64,000 nt of DNA from Chloroflexota bacterium. Lineage in GTDB: Bacteria; Chloroflexota; Limnocylindria; Limnocylindrales; CSP1-4. The notes beneath the pieces are model-generated. The model ran no database searches and was not told the origin of the DNA. It was given only the letters and a program-made list of their open reading frames with translations. The translations under genes were made by a program, and so were the position numbers. The stretch lies in the NCBI GenBank assembly GCA_030447745.1, contig JAUJOH010000001.1, positions 25,558-89,557 of the forward strand. Direction: 5' to 3'. Position 1 is the stretch's first letter. Every line of letters begins with the position of its first letter. This document shows positions 44,022 to 52,689 of the stretch, in pieces.

Positions 44022-44054
44022 ACCCGTGCTCGCGCCGCGGTCTGAACCCGTGCT
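44011..44054 (+). repeat. 24-bp tandem duplication at the miaB/miaA junction
   Basis: ccgcggtctgaacccgtgct occurs at 44011-44030 and 44035-44054. The unit contains the miaB stop and a GTG codon, and because the period is 24 both GTG codons (44026, 44050) are in frame for miaA. Confidence 0.8.
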
Positions 44055-45027
44055 GCCGCCGCTGCTCGTCATCGCCGGGCCCACCGCGACCGGCAAGACC
44101 GGCCTCTCCGTCCGCATCGCCGAGGCTCTGCGGGACGAGGGCGTGCCGGCGGAGATCGTGTCGGCCGATTCCCGGCAGGTCTGTCGCGGCCTCGACATCG
44201 GGACGGCCAAGGTGTCCGCGGCGGAGCGCGCCTGGGTGCCCCATCACGGCCTCGACCTGGCAGAACCGGACGAGGCGTACTCCGTCGCGGACTTCGTGGT
44301 CCATGCGCGGTCGTGCTCCACGAGGTCGCCGCGAGCGGCGGGCTCGCGATCCTGGCCGGCGGTACCGGGTTCTACCTTCGGGCCGTCGCCGGGGGCTCGA
44401 CACCGCGGCCCTGCCCCACGACTCGGGCGTCCGAGAGCGGATCGAGCGCGAGCTGGAGCAGGGCGGGCTCGGGGCGGCGGCCGGGCGACTTGCGATCGTC
44501 GCCCCGCAGCGCGCCGCGCGAACGGACCTGCGCAACCCACGCCGGGTCGCACGCGCGCTCGAGCTCGCGAGCTCGCGGGCGACGGCCACCGTCGCGCCCG
44601 CGGGTACGACGCGCCGGTTGCCTGGCTGGGGCTCGACCTCGACCCGCGCCACGCACCGGGAGTGGGTCGCGCATCGCGCTTGCGCGCAGTTCGACGCCGG
44701 CCTCGTGGAGGAGGCGCGGGCGCTTCGTGAGCCGGTTCGACCTCGCTGCCGGCGGCGTTCAGCGCGATCGGCTACCGCGAGGCGGGACGTCATCGACGGC
44801 CGCCGGACGCTCGAGCAGGCGATCGAGGACGACGCCGCTCGGAACGTCGCGTTCGCGAAGCAGTAGCGGACGTGGTTCCGCGCCGAACCCGACATCGCCT
44901 GGCTCGACGCCGGGTCGGACACGCTCGCCGAGGCGGAAGGAGCGGCGCGCCGCCTGCTCGACGCGGCGAGGTCGCCGCGCCGCCGGCGCACGCGCCGGAG
45001 CTGCGCGGCAAGCGGCCGGGCGGCTGA
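44026..45027 (+). pseudogene. miaA: tRNA dimethylallyltransferase, several frameshifts
   Basis: MiaA prenylates A37 of tRNA. LPPLLVIAGPTATGKTGLSVRIAEALRDEGVPAEIVSADSRQVCRGLDIGTAKVSAAERAWVPHHGLDLAEPDEAYSVADFV is in one frame (P-loop and SADS-Q-Y motif). Then VLHEVAASGGLAILAGGTGFYLRAVAGG is in another, ERIERELEQGGLGAAAGRLAIVAPQRAARTDLRNPRRVARALELA in a third. AWLGLDLDPR, FDAGLVEEARALRE and IDGRRTLEQAIEDDAARNVAFAKQ follow, with further shifts and an in-frame TAG before RTWFRAEPDIAWLDAG. At least five changes. GTG 44050 is the likely start. The partner miaB is intact, so sequence errors are the simplest explanation. Confidence 0.82.
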
Positions 45028-45042
45028 GCAACGTCGAGCGGG

Positions 45043-45048
45043 TATCCT
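45043..45048 (+). promoter_or_regulatory. -10 box of hflX (leaderless type)
   Basis: TATCCT ends six nt before ATG 45055. Confidence 0.4.
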
Positions 45049-45054
45049 CTGGCG

Positions 45055-46480
45055 ATGCCGCGTCACTCATTCATCGAGCTCGAGCCACCCGCCGAGAAAG
45101 CATTCCTCGTCGCCTGCGACACCGGCGCGGACGCCGGCTGGTCCGCGGAGGACTCGCTCGGCGAGGCTGGCCAGCTTGGCCACGACCGCCGGAGCGGAGG
45201 TGGTCGGCGCGGAATGGCAGAACCGCCGGCACGTCGACCCGACCTGGTATGTCGGCAAGGGCAAGGCAAGGAGGAGCTGCTGGCGGCAAAGAACGAGACC
45301 GGCTTCGAGGTCCTCGTCGCGGACGACGAGCTGTCACCCGGCCAGCAGCGCGCTGGAGGAGCTGCTCAAGGTCAAGGTGATCGACCGGAGCCGCCTGATC
45401 CTCGACATCTTCGCGCAGCATGCCCAGACCCACGAGGGTCGCCTGCAGGTCGAGCTGGCGCAGCTCGAGTACCAGCTGCCCCGCCTGACCCGGCTGTGGA
45501 CCCACCTGTCGCGCACGGGCAGCGGAATCGGCACCCGGGGTCCCGGCGAGACGCAGCTGGAGACCGACCGGCGGGTCATCCGCGACCAGATCAAGAAGAT
45601 GAAGGAGCGGGTCGAGCAGGTCCGACAGCAGCGCGCACGGCCGCGCGCGGCCGCGACCGGCGGCTGATGGCCACCGTCGGCATCGTCGGCTACACGAACG
45701 CCGGCAAGTCGACCCTCCTCAACGCGCTCGTCGGCTCCGAGGTCGCGCGGGCCGAGGACAAGCTGTTCGCCACGCTCGACCCGACCTCGCGCCCAGGTCC
45801 GGCTCGGCGACGGCCAGACGGCGATCGTCACCGACACGGTCGGCTTCATCCACAAGCTGCCGCACCAGCTGGTCGACGCTTTCCGGGCGACGCTCGAGGA
45901 GGTCAATCGGGCCGACGTCCTGCTCGAGGTCGTCGACGCCGCGGACCCGCACTTCGAGGAGCACCGGGCGACCGTCCAGACGGTCCTCGACGAGCTCGGG
46001 GCGGGCGACAAGCCGCGCCTCGTCGCCTTCAACAAGGCGGATCTGCTCGAGCCCGCCCGGGATGCCGATGCGCTGGGCCCGGCGATCTCCGGGGCGGTCT
46101 TCGTCTCCGGCCTGACGGGCTACGGCATGGACACGCTGCGGGCGGAGATCGCGGTGCTGCTCGCGTCGCTCTGGGAGGACGTCGACGTGGCCCTCGTACG
46201 CCGCGGGCGAGCTGCTGGCGCGGGTTCGCGAGCGCGGCACGATCGAGCTCGAGTACCGCGAACGCGACGTCCACGTCCGGGGTCGGATCACGCCGTCGCT
46301 GGCCGGTGAGCTGCGGGCCGTCGGCGGCCGCTGGGCGGAGTCGCTCCACGGCGCCGGCGGGGCGGAGAGGACCGATGCGGCGACCGAAGCCGACGCGACG
46401 GGCGCCGACAACGATGCGACCGTGCTGCTTGACGTGGGGGCGCCCGAAGCTTCGGGCGACATGGCAGCCAATGGCGCGGC
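45055..46480 (+). pseudogene. hflX: GTPase HflX, multiple frameshifts
   Basis: HflX is a ribosome-splitting and rRNA-remodelling GTPase. Pieces in order across frames: [175 protein letters not shown] (HflX-specific domain). The GTPase domain has [24 protein letters not shown] (G1), [25 protein letters not shown] (G3) and FNKADLL (G4). The C-terminal [25 protein letters not shown] is in another frame. About six shifts. The 3' boundary is approximate. Confidence 0.85.
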
Positions 46481-46934
46481 TGGGACGCGCCGGCCGTCGC
46501 GTCCAGCACCGGGACCGCCTCCCGTCGAGCGAGCGCCTGGCTCCGGCGTGCCGGCCGGGGCCGCGACGCAACCGGCGCGCTCGTCATCTGGTCGGTCGCC
46601 GAAGGGCGGCGTGGCCGACGCTGGCGGGAGGTGCGCGTCCTCGACGGCGCGATCGCGAGGCTCGCTGCTCTTCGAGACCGATCGCCGGGGACGCTTCAGC
46701 CACACCGAGCTGTCCTCGCCGGCCGGTCTCCTGACGCTCCACCCGGAAGGCGACGGCACGATCCACGGCAACCTCGTCACGGCGGATGGCGTGGCGCACG
46801 TCGTCGGCCTCCCGTGGCAGGAGGACGGCTTCGTCCTGATCGATGACTCGTCGATCGCCCGGGATGCCGGGGCTCACGAGCGCGGTCGTGCCGGCGGTCG
46901 GGCGGGGAGCGCGAGACACTGGTGCTGCGCGTGA
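46481..46934 (+). pseudogene. Hypothetical protein, frameshifted
   Basis: Two frames combine to a protein-like sequence: [43 protein letters not shown], then [66 protein letters not shown]. The second part, with [16 protein letters not shown], is beta-rich and could be a small barrel. The start and end are uncertain because of indels. No family is assigned. It follows hflX in the same direction and lies at the border of the accessory region. Confidence 0.4.
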
Positions 46935-47355
46935 GCCTCGACCTCGCCTGCCGCGTCGGGCGTGGCGCTCGACGCACTTGACCTCGCCGCGACGCGCCGG
47001 GTGGGCTCCCGATCCCGTCCGGATGCCGCCGGAGGCCACCTCGACCTCGCCGGGCGCCTGAGCGCAGGCGGCGACGCTAGTGGCGCCCGGCAGGATCGGC
47101 TCGCCGGCGTGGACAGCGTGTGGACAACAATGGGCCAGTACCGCTCTGGCCGCGAAAGTCGTGGACAACTGCCCTTCCGCTCCGGCCCGCCGTCGACTAT
47201 CGCTGGTCGTGCCCGAAGGGGCATTCGGAAACCATCCCCTGACCGGTGTTTACATGGGTCCGAGAACGGGGACCGAGGTTCCTTCGGGTGTTTTCGTGTA
47301 CCCATCCACCAGGCGTCGAGGAAGCGGTCGCGCCTGCCTCGCGCCAGGCCAACGG
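46935..47355. other. Intergenic stretch of about 420 bp with two DnaA-box-like sites
   Basis: tgtggacaac (47120-47129) and gtggacaac (47159-47167) resemble TTGTCCACA on the opposite strand. Several short hairpins are present (tccgagaacggggacc, ccgaaggggcattcgg). No gene or recognised structural RNA was found. Confidence 0.4.
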
Positions 47356-47857
47356 CTACGCGATCGACTCCCGGAAGCGCGTGAAGAGCTTGACCAGCTC
47401 GGGCAGCTGGTAGTGCGCGTTGAGCGCTCCGGCAGGATCGGCAGGCGACCCACGACGGCGCCGGCGATCGAACGCCGCGCGGTAGGCCGTCACGCCCAGG
47501 ACCGCCACGACTCGCGGCCGGTAGTGCTCGACCGTCGCCCGCAGTCGCTTCGCGCCGGCCCGCAGCTCTGATGGACGCAGCTCGGCCGCCGTGGCCGTCG
47601 TCCGGTTGACGATGTTCAGGATGCCGAGCCCGAGGCGGAGCAGCTCGTCCGTCTCGTCGACTGTCGCGGCGTGAACCCCGCCCGGTGCAGCGTCGGCCAG
47701 AAGCGGTTGCCGGGCCGGGCGAAACGATGGCCCGTCGCGCCCGAGTACAGCCCGGGGTTGATCCCGACGAACAGGACGCGCGCACGTCCGGCGCGATGGT
47801 GTCGGGGATCGACCGGTCGACCGCGGCCCTGAGCTCGGCCGGGGATGGCTTCATCAT
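47356..47857 (-). pseudogene. Mug/TDG-type uracil (mismatch) DNA glycosylase, frameshifted
   Basis: ATG 47857 gives [24 protein letters not shown]. The next frame has [40 protein letters not shown], the Mug motif GINPG.....GH.FA.PGN.FW.....AG. Later frames give [59 protein letters not shown], ending ALNAHYQLPELVKLFTRFRESIA-TAG at 47356. The family removes U or T from mismatches. At least three single-base shifts occur. It is coupled to a small upstream ORF. Confidence 0.75.
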
Positions 47858-47991
47858 TGCGCCATGATGTCGTCGTAGCCAATGACGGATGCGGTCCGAC
47901 AGGTGGCGCACAACAGAGCGCGCAGGTCCCGCGCGACGTGTCGGGGATCCTGCTCAGGCCTGGGACGTGTTTCGTCTGGGCGTGCCGACAT
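47854..47991 (-). CDS. 45-aa ORF coupled to the Mug gene
   Basis: ATG 47991 gives [45 protein letters not shown]; its TGA overlaps the glycosylase ATG. One CxxC pair (CATC) suggests a half zinc-ribbon. The overlap is the main support. Function unknown. Confidence 0.4.
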   Translation of the reverse strand: MSARPDETRPRPEQDPRHVARDLRALLCATCRTASVIGYDDIMAQ

Positions 47992-48062
47992 CACCGAGCC
48001 AGGCACGCGTTCGCCCGGTGAGCGCAATGCTGTAGTAGTACGCAACAACAGGAGGAACGCTC

Positions 48063-48230
48063 GTGCTCACCGTGGCGCAGGCGGCCCGGCGTGCCGGCCG
48101 CAATCCGGAACGATCCGCCGCTGGATCCGCGAGGGCAAGCTGCCGGCGCGCAGGTCGGGACGCAGCACGTGCTCGACCGATGCCGGACGTCGGGGCAATC
48201 CGCCGTTCGCGGGCCGCTCACTGATCGATG
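48063..48230 (+). pseudogene. Helix-turn-helix antitoxin (VapB-like), frameshifted
   Basis: GTG 48063 follows AGGAGG. The frames combine to MLTVAQAARRAGRNPE + TIRRWIREGKLPARR + VGTQHVLDR, the excisionase-like helix-turn-helix of antitoxins that accompany PIN toxins. The breaks are missing bases in ggaa(a)cgat and cagg(g)tcgg. A PIN remnant follows immediately, overlapping its end. Confidence 0.6.
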
Positions 48231-48398
48231 GGCGTGGTCGTTGACGCGAGCGTCATCGTTCATCAGCGGTGCTGATCTGGGCCCGCTCGCACGTGTCTCG
48301 CTCTGCGAGGGCCTCTATGCGTCCCGCTGTGGACGATGGACGCGCGGCTCCGGCGCGCTGCTCGCCTCGTCGCGGTGCCGTTGCCCTCGGATCTCTGA
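48228..48398 (+). pseudogene. PIN-domain toxin (VapC) with internal deletion
   Basis: ATG 48228 gives MGVVVDASVIVHQ, the PIN N-terminus with its first catalytic Asp. After a stop and frame change, GLYAS..LWTMDARLRRAARLVAVPLPSDL-TGA is a PIN C-terminus with the last acidic motif. Only about 55 codons remain against about 130 expected, so the middle is missing. A dead toxin. Confidence 0.6.
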
Positions 48399-48469
48399 TC
48401 AGGGTCTCTCTACTTCCGATAAGGTGAGTTATGTCTGTAGCTCGTCGAAGTCGGGCAAGCCCACCATCG

Positions 48470-50609
48470 TTACGGCGATTCGGTTACCGGCCAACGAGCG
48501 CAATTCGGCGAGTCGGTGATCCGGCCAAGTATCCAGGGATCGAACACGACCCTGTCCGCCGCGAGGTCGACCGCGAGTTGGAGCGTCGACCGAGCCAGCT
48601 CATCCGTGAGGCCGGCGACGATGTCTTCACCTCGGCCACCACAACTTCGTCCTTTGATATCGCGAGCACATCTATTTCGCGGGCTTCGCCACCATGGACT
48701 TGTTGGAGGTCGACTCCCGGAAACGACCACTTTGCTCCGAGGGCCACGGTAATCCAGTCTTGCACCGGAAGGTGGCCCAAACAATCTTGGTCCAAGGTGC
48801 GGTCGACGAGACTATTGAGGCCGTACGTCAACTCCGGCTCGCCGGACGGGCCGACAAGGGTCGATGTTGCAGCGCATCCCTGGCACCTAACCCGATCCGA
48901 TGCACGCCCAAGCGGCACATGGCTGGTCAACCCACAGTTACCGCACGAGAATCGAAACGCTCGGAGACGAGTCGTTCGCCACAAGTCGGGTTAGCGAGTC
49001 GACAACGGTTCCGCGTCGGACCTGGCCGGGCAGCTTGGATGGTGTCGCCGGCCGTAAGCCACCGCGGTGTCAGTGCTGGCACGGTCGCTGTGACCGCGTG
49101 CCCTATCGTGTCATCCGTTACGGTTTCGGGGAGGGTCGCCCGGGAGGACTTGTGCTGCCTTCCGGCTCGTCAAGCTCGCTAGGGCGCGAAGGATGTCGAG
49201 AACAACGGGCTCGCGGAGGATGGGGATTCCGTCCTTCCTTGGATGGCCGCAAGAAGCGCGTTTGCATACCGGCCCTTGTCGGACGGGCGCCAGGCCCACC
49301 CCGCGTCTAGGAGGAGTGCATCCGCGACTTGCCGCGGCGCAGGAACGGATTTCGTAGCGCCTCGACGGGGCATAGATCCAACTGAGCGCGATGGCATCCA
49401 TTCGGCGTGCGGGCCGCCAATAAGATGCGCACTAGCGGGACGGCGGGGCCATTCGGTCGCCGCGAGCTGGTCGATATCCACGCGGATGTGGCCACCTATC
49501 CTCGATTGAACTCGATGGGCGACTCTACGTGCACCGTAGTCGTTGGGCGGGTTACGGTGACTGGAACTGAGGCGCGACGACCTTCTCGGCGCTCGCCGAG
49601 GACGTGCGCTCGCGGATCCCCTTTGGTCGAGTAGGTGAGCGGGTGCTCTCCGACGTCTCGAGCGCGGGTGCTCCAGATCCTCTTGGAAGTCCGTCGACCG
49701 ACCTCAACCTTGAAACCCAGGGAAATCGCGATATCCCGAAGCTTCACGTCGTCAGAGCCGAGAAGTTGAAGGTCGGGAACGCTAAGCCACTTGGTTAGAC
49801 ACAGTTCGCGCAGACGGGCGGCGACCTCAGCGTCGCGCAATGCCGGAAGGCAGCCAGAGCACATGGAGATCGTGGGCGCCTGCGCTCAGTGCCCGCATGT
49901 TCCAGAACCACACTACCTGCGCGACGTCGGGCGGGGCTCGGTGAAGACGAGGACGGGTCCGCCATAGACGGAGCGCTATATAGACCGAACCCCTGCCGTG
50001 TGATCCAAACTGGAGAAGGCACATCAAGTTGCCGCCAGCAACTCCGGCCAGCCGGCCCTCTGTCGAGCTTTCGCGCCTGACGCCATCCAATAACCGAGGT
50101 GCTCCGGATCATCGGGCAGGACTCGAGGGCTGCCACTTCTCCGGTAGTGCCCGCGCGTGCGGCACCAGAAGGAGACGTCCCGCTAGAGTTCCAGGAGGGA
50201 CTGCCACCGTCGCATGGACTCCGGGCTCATTTCCCGGCGCCAAGATGGAGTGCGGGTGCAGGCGGGAGCCGACTCTGTGCTCGATCTGTTCCTCTAGCCC
50301 GCGGCCGACGACTGCATAGTCGATCAACACCTCGGGCCGCAGTTGTTCCAAGATCTGCCACCACGCGGCCCCGACGTGATCGCGGCGGTCGACGGGGATG
50401 ATGACCTGCCCGACGCCCGCCCACTCCGTGCAGGCGTAGGCGATGGCCTTGCGGACGTGCGTGGCATTTCCCGCTCGGACTAGATAACCAAGCTTTCGCG
50501 GTCGGAGAGTTGCTTGCGCTACGTCGGTGCCGACAAATTCCACCTGCGGTCGCGATCGCCCCGCCCCGTCCGTCACCCCGTCAGGACCGTCGCCGGATGC
50601 CGTTATCAT
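48470..50609 (-). pseudogene. Large unidentified protein with C-terminal zinc ribbon and PD-(D/E)XK-like motif, frameshifted
   Basis: Pieces on the minus strand join to about 700 residues. From ATG 50609: PQVEFVGTDVAQATLRPRKLGYLVRAGNATHVRKAIAYACTEWAGVGQVIIPVDRRDHVGAAWWQILEQLRPEVLIDYAVVGRGLEEQIEHRVGS. Next comes a beta-rich part (YGGPVLVFTEPRP; VVWFWNMRALSAGAHDLHVLWLPSG), then ARLRELCLTKWLSVPDLQLLGSDDVKLRDIAISLGFKVEVGRRTSKRIWSTRA, then PAPRQVADALLLDAGWAWRPSDKGRYANALLAAIQGR. The C-terminus has FSCGNCG...VRCQGC (zinc ribbon) and REIDVLAISKDEVVVAEVKTS, a D...ExK nuclease-like motif, then LQLAVDLAADRVVFDPWILG. About eight shifts. Lower GC than the core. The place in a defence island suggests a DNA-targeting role; no known family recognised. 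Confidence 0.5.
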
Positions 50610-50800
50610 TTGGCGGGATCGCGGAGCTCGGGACCCGTGAGGCACAGCCGCGGACACGCCTGACCGAACTGCTGGAGCACCATCGCGACACGCCCGCTCT
50701 CGACCCTCGAGCGCCGAAGAAGGCGTTGCCCACCTTGTTGCGTCGCATCGCCGATGAACTGGCGCGTGGAGTCCTGGTAGACGTGCAGCGCTGCCCTCGC
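50600..50800 (-). pseudogene. PIN toxin fragment, paralogous to the VapC at 51246
   Basis: VAMVLQQFGQACPRLCLTGPELRDPAK matches VAVVLEALGQVCPRLSLTPAELGEA of the intact VapC, and DNA similarity extends over roughly 150 bp. Catalytic parts are missing. It sits between a DUF2283 gene and the large unidentified gene. Confidence 0.5.
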
Positions 50801-50909
50801 CCGCGGCGGAGCAATCCGGCCCCCGCGGACGCTGACATTGCCGACGCGCGGCTGGCGCCGGGCATCGGGCTGCCTCGGGGGATCTTGAACCCAACCGATC
50901 GCGACATCC

Positions 50910-51108
50910 TCCACGGAACGGGAGGCCGTCGAGCACAACGCCCTTCCGCCTGGGTGACAGCAGCTCGATGCCGATCACGGTGCCGTCGGCCGCGTAGTTG
51001 ATGCCGCGGGCATCGTCCAGGCGCTCATGCCGCGCCCACGGCTCGTCACTCACGGTCAGGGTACGCAGCGTCCACCGACTCGTCGTACTCGAGGAGCAGG
51101 TGCGTCAC
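50910..51108 (-). pseudogene. DUF2283 family protein, frameshifted
   Basis: GTG 51108 gives MTHLLLEYDESVDAAY; after one shift, LTVSDEPWARHERLDDARGINYAADGTVIGIELLSPRRKGVVLDGLP. The D-x-x-A-Y-x-x-L ... GI-x-x-D-x-x-G-x-x-V-G-I-E-x-L pattern is DUF2283, small proteins commonly paired with DUF4258-like toxins. The start overlaps the stop of such a candidate (GTGA). Confidence 0.6.
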
Positions 51109-51235
51109 GGCTTCTCGCCCTTCCGCCACACGGTCACCACCCGACCGTCCGTCGTGTCGAGGCTCACGCCTCGGCTTCCCGTACAGCGTGGCGGCTCAAC
51201 AGCTCTGGTCGGAAACGCTGCGCCACGGACGCCTC
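51105..51235 (-). pseudogene. Possible DUF4258-type toxin remnant
   Basis: Minus-strand pieces FRPELLSRHAVREAEARG and VSLDTTDGRVVTVWRKGEKP-TGA sit directly upstream of the DUF2283 gene and overlap it by GTGA. The pattern SRHA...A..RG...DGRVVTV is only suggestive of DUF4258. Confidence 0.3.
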
Positions 51236-51245
51236 TGAACATCAG

Positions 51246-51680
51246 TCACCCGTCGAGCGTCGCTACCAGCTCGCTCGGACGTTGGCCGAGTCCGCTTCGG
51301 AGCAGACCGCGGTCCATCGTGGCGAGTCTGGCCCCGCGACTGACCGCCGCAGCGGCGTACGCAGCGTCGTAGAGGGTGAGCCTGTATTGCTCCGCAAGGC
51401 TCGCGGCCTCACCGAGCTCGGCCGGTGTCAGCGACAGACGCGGGCAGACCTGACCGAGCGCCTCGAGCACCACCGCGACACGCTCGGCACCCGCCCTCGA
51501 GGTGCCTCGCAGAAGGGCATACCCGATCTCGTATGCCGTCAGGTCGAGCACTGAGAGCGCGATGGTCCGCCGGCGGTAGCGCTCGACCAGCTCGCGCGCC
51601 GCCTCGACCTCCTCCTCGCCGTCGGCGTGGAACCACTTGAGAGCGACGCTGGCGTCGCTAACGATGCCGATCGAGGGCAT
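51246..51680 (-). CDS. PIN-domain toxin (VapC-like), intact
   Basis: 144 residues from ATG 51680, inside the end of its antitoxin gene. Catalytic pattern: IGIVSDASVALKWF (first Asp; the VVDASVALKW type), LTAYEIGYALLRG (Glu), LYDAAYAAAAVSRGARLATMDRGLL (Asp and second Asp). PIN toxins are Mg-dependent RNases cutting tRNA or rRNA. The ORF track start at 52154 fuses it to the antitoxin frame. Its partner directly upstream is a ribbon-helix-helix protein. Confidence 0.85.
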   Translation of the reverse strand: MPSIGIVSDASVALKWFHADGEEEVEAARELVERYRRRTIALSVLDLTAYEIGYALLRGTSRAGAERVAVVLEALGQVCPRLSLTPAELGEAASLAEQYRLTLYDAAYAAAAVSRGARLATMDRGLLRSGLGQRPSELVATLDG

Positions 51681-51910
51681 CACGCGCCTGCCGGTCACGC
51701 CGGACGAGATCCGCCGACTCGAAGGGTCCGTTGATCCCAGCGCCTCTCGCCTCTCGCGAGCGCGCGCGTCGATGGCCGCGGCCGATGGCCAGCTCAGCTC
51801 GCGCTGGGCGGCCTCCTGGAGGAACCGGCTGCGATTGGTCCCGCGCGCGGTCGCCTCGGCGTCGATCGCGAGAGCAGCTCTTCGGGCAACGAGATCAATA
51901 CCTTCGCCAT
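51658..51910 (-). pseudogene. Ribbon-helix-helix antitoxin for the adjacent VapC, two indels
   Basis: ATG 51910: MAKVLISLPEELLSR, then after a one-base shift IDAEATARGTNRSRFLQEAAQRELSWPSAAAID, then in the next frame GPFESADLVRRDRQARDALDRHR-TAG at 51658, overlapping the toxin start. This is a complete RHH antitoxin (CopG/MetJ type) with the toxin-binding tail, if two indels are corrected. Confidence 0.7.
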
Positions 51911-51917
51911 GCCGTAG

Positions 51918-51941
51918 AGTATATCCATGCGATATCCGCGC
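51918..51941 (-). promoter_or_regulatory. Promoter/operator of the RHH-VapC pair
   Basis: On the minus strand cGGATATcgcatGGATATactc holds two GGATAT direct repeats and TATACT (51923-51918), which ends seven nt before ATG 51910. RHH antitoxins usually bind such repeats. Confidence 0.55.
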
Positions 51942-52029
51942 TCGTCCAAGGTCGCAGCTTTCTGTCCGAAGGTATGCAGCCTCGCCGGCGAATTGACGCT
52001 CGCGCGGATGGCTCGTTCGACTCGTTGCA

Positions 52030-52523
52030 CCGGCAGTGGCTCCTCGACGGTTCTCGAGCCGCTGCGCGGACTCGCTCGAGGATCTCGATGTGGCCGGTGT
52101 CCTTTGGTCTCCCGCCGACCGCTTCATGGCGATGAGGTCCTCGACAGCGGCCACCTGGTATGTCTCCTGCCCGTGGATCGTGCGGCTCCGTGCGCGGAGT
52201 TTCTCGTGGTCGAGGCCACCCGGTCTGAAAGTAGGTCGAGCCGTCCCAGACGCGTCATCAGCGTCCAGGTGCTTCCCTGCGCGAGGGCGCGAGCATCAAG
52301 GGTGATCCTGACGCCGGCCGGCACATCCACAGGCTCGGCGTGGAGCTCGGCCACGGCCGCGGCGATCGCGGCTTCGGGCGTACGATGTCGACGTCGACAG
52401 TCGCCCACATCGCGCCCTGGACGCCTGCTGCGATGCCACCGATCACCACGAACTCGACATGATGCTGATTGAGAACCGAATGATCCCCAGTGGATCGAAC
52501 GCCGCGGCTGGCCGTTCGGTCAC
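52030..52523 (-). pseudogene. Nucleotidyltransferase (MNT/AbiEii-like), frameshifted
   Basis: GTG 52523 gives MTERPAAAFDPLGIIRF, then LNQHHVEFVVIGGIAAGVQGAMWATVDVDIV: the GG...G...DVDI signature of the pol-beta-type nucleotidyltransferases found in type IV-like toxin pairs. Next frames: RTPEAAIAAAVAELHAEPVDVPAGVRITLDARALAQGSTWTLMTRLGRLDLL, then VAAVEDLIAMKRSAG and GGRPKDTGHIEILERVRAAARE. Three or more shifts. The start overlaps a short frame ending HYLASNRNMLRMFDDARDAR. It lies directly after the mod gene. Confidence 0.6.
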
Positions 52524-52689
52524 CGAGCGTCGCGCGCGTCGTCGAACATCCGGAGCATGTTCCGGTTCGAGGCGAGGTAGTGAGCCTCCCGATCTTGTCG
52601 GTCATTCCGACAAGGCGCGCGATTTCTGCCTGGTCAGCGTCCGCCTGCGCCTGACCCGCCGTCCGAGAACAAGCGCCGCTCGGTCGGTC

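Noticed and set aside
44860-44880. In-frame TAG in miaA as a recoded codon
   Set aside because: The surrounding gene has several frame breaks, and the expected KRQRTWFR motif is restored by small base changes; no evidence of amber recoding elsewhere.
47120-47170. Replication origin suggested by two DnaA-box-like sequences
   Set aside because: Only two imperfect boxes, no AT-rich unwinding region, and no dnaA, dnaN or rpmH nearby.
47100-47340. Structured RNA (SRP RNA, 6S or RNase P)
   Set aside because: Checked for the SRP GGUCAGGUCCGGAAGGAAGCAG motif and RNase P GAGGAAAGUCC; neither is present.
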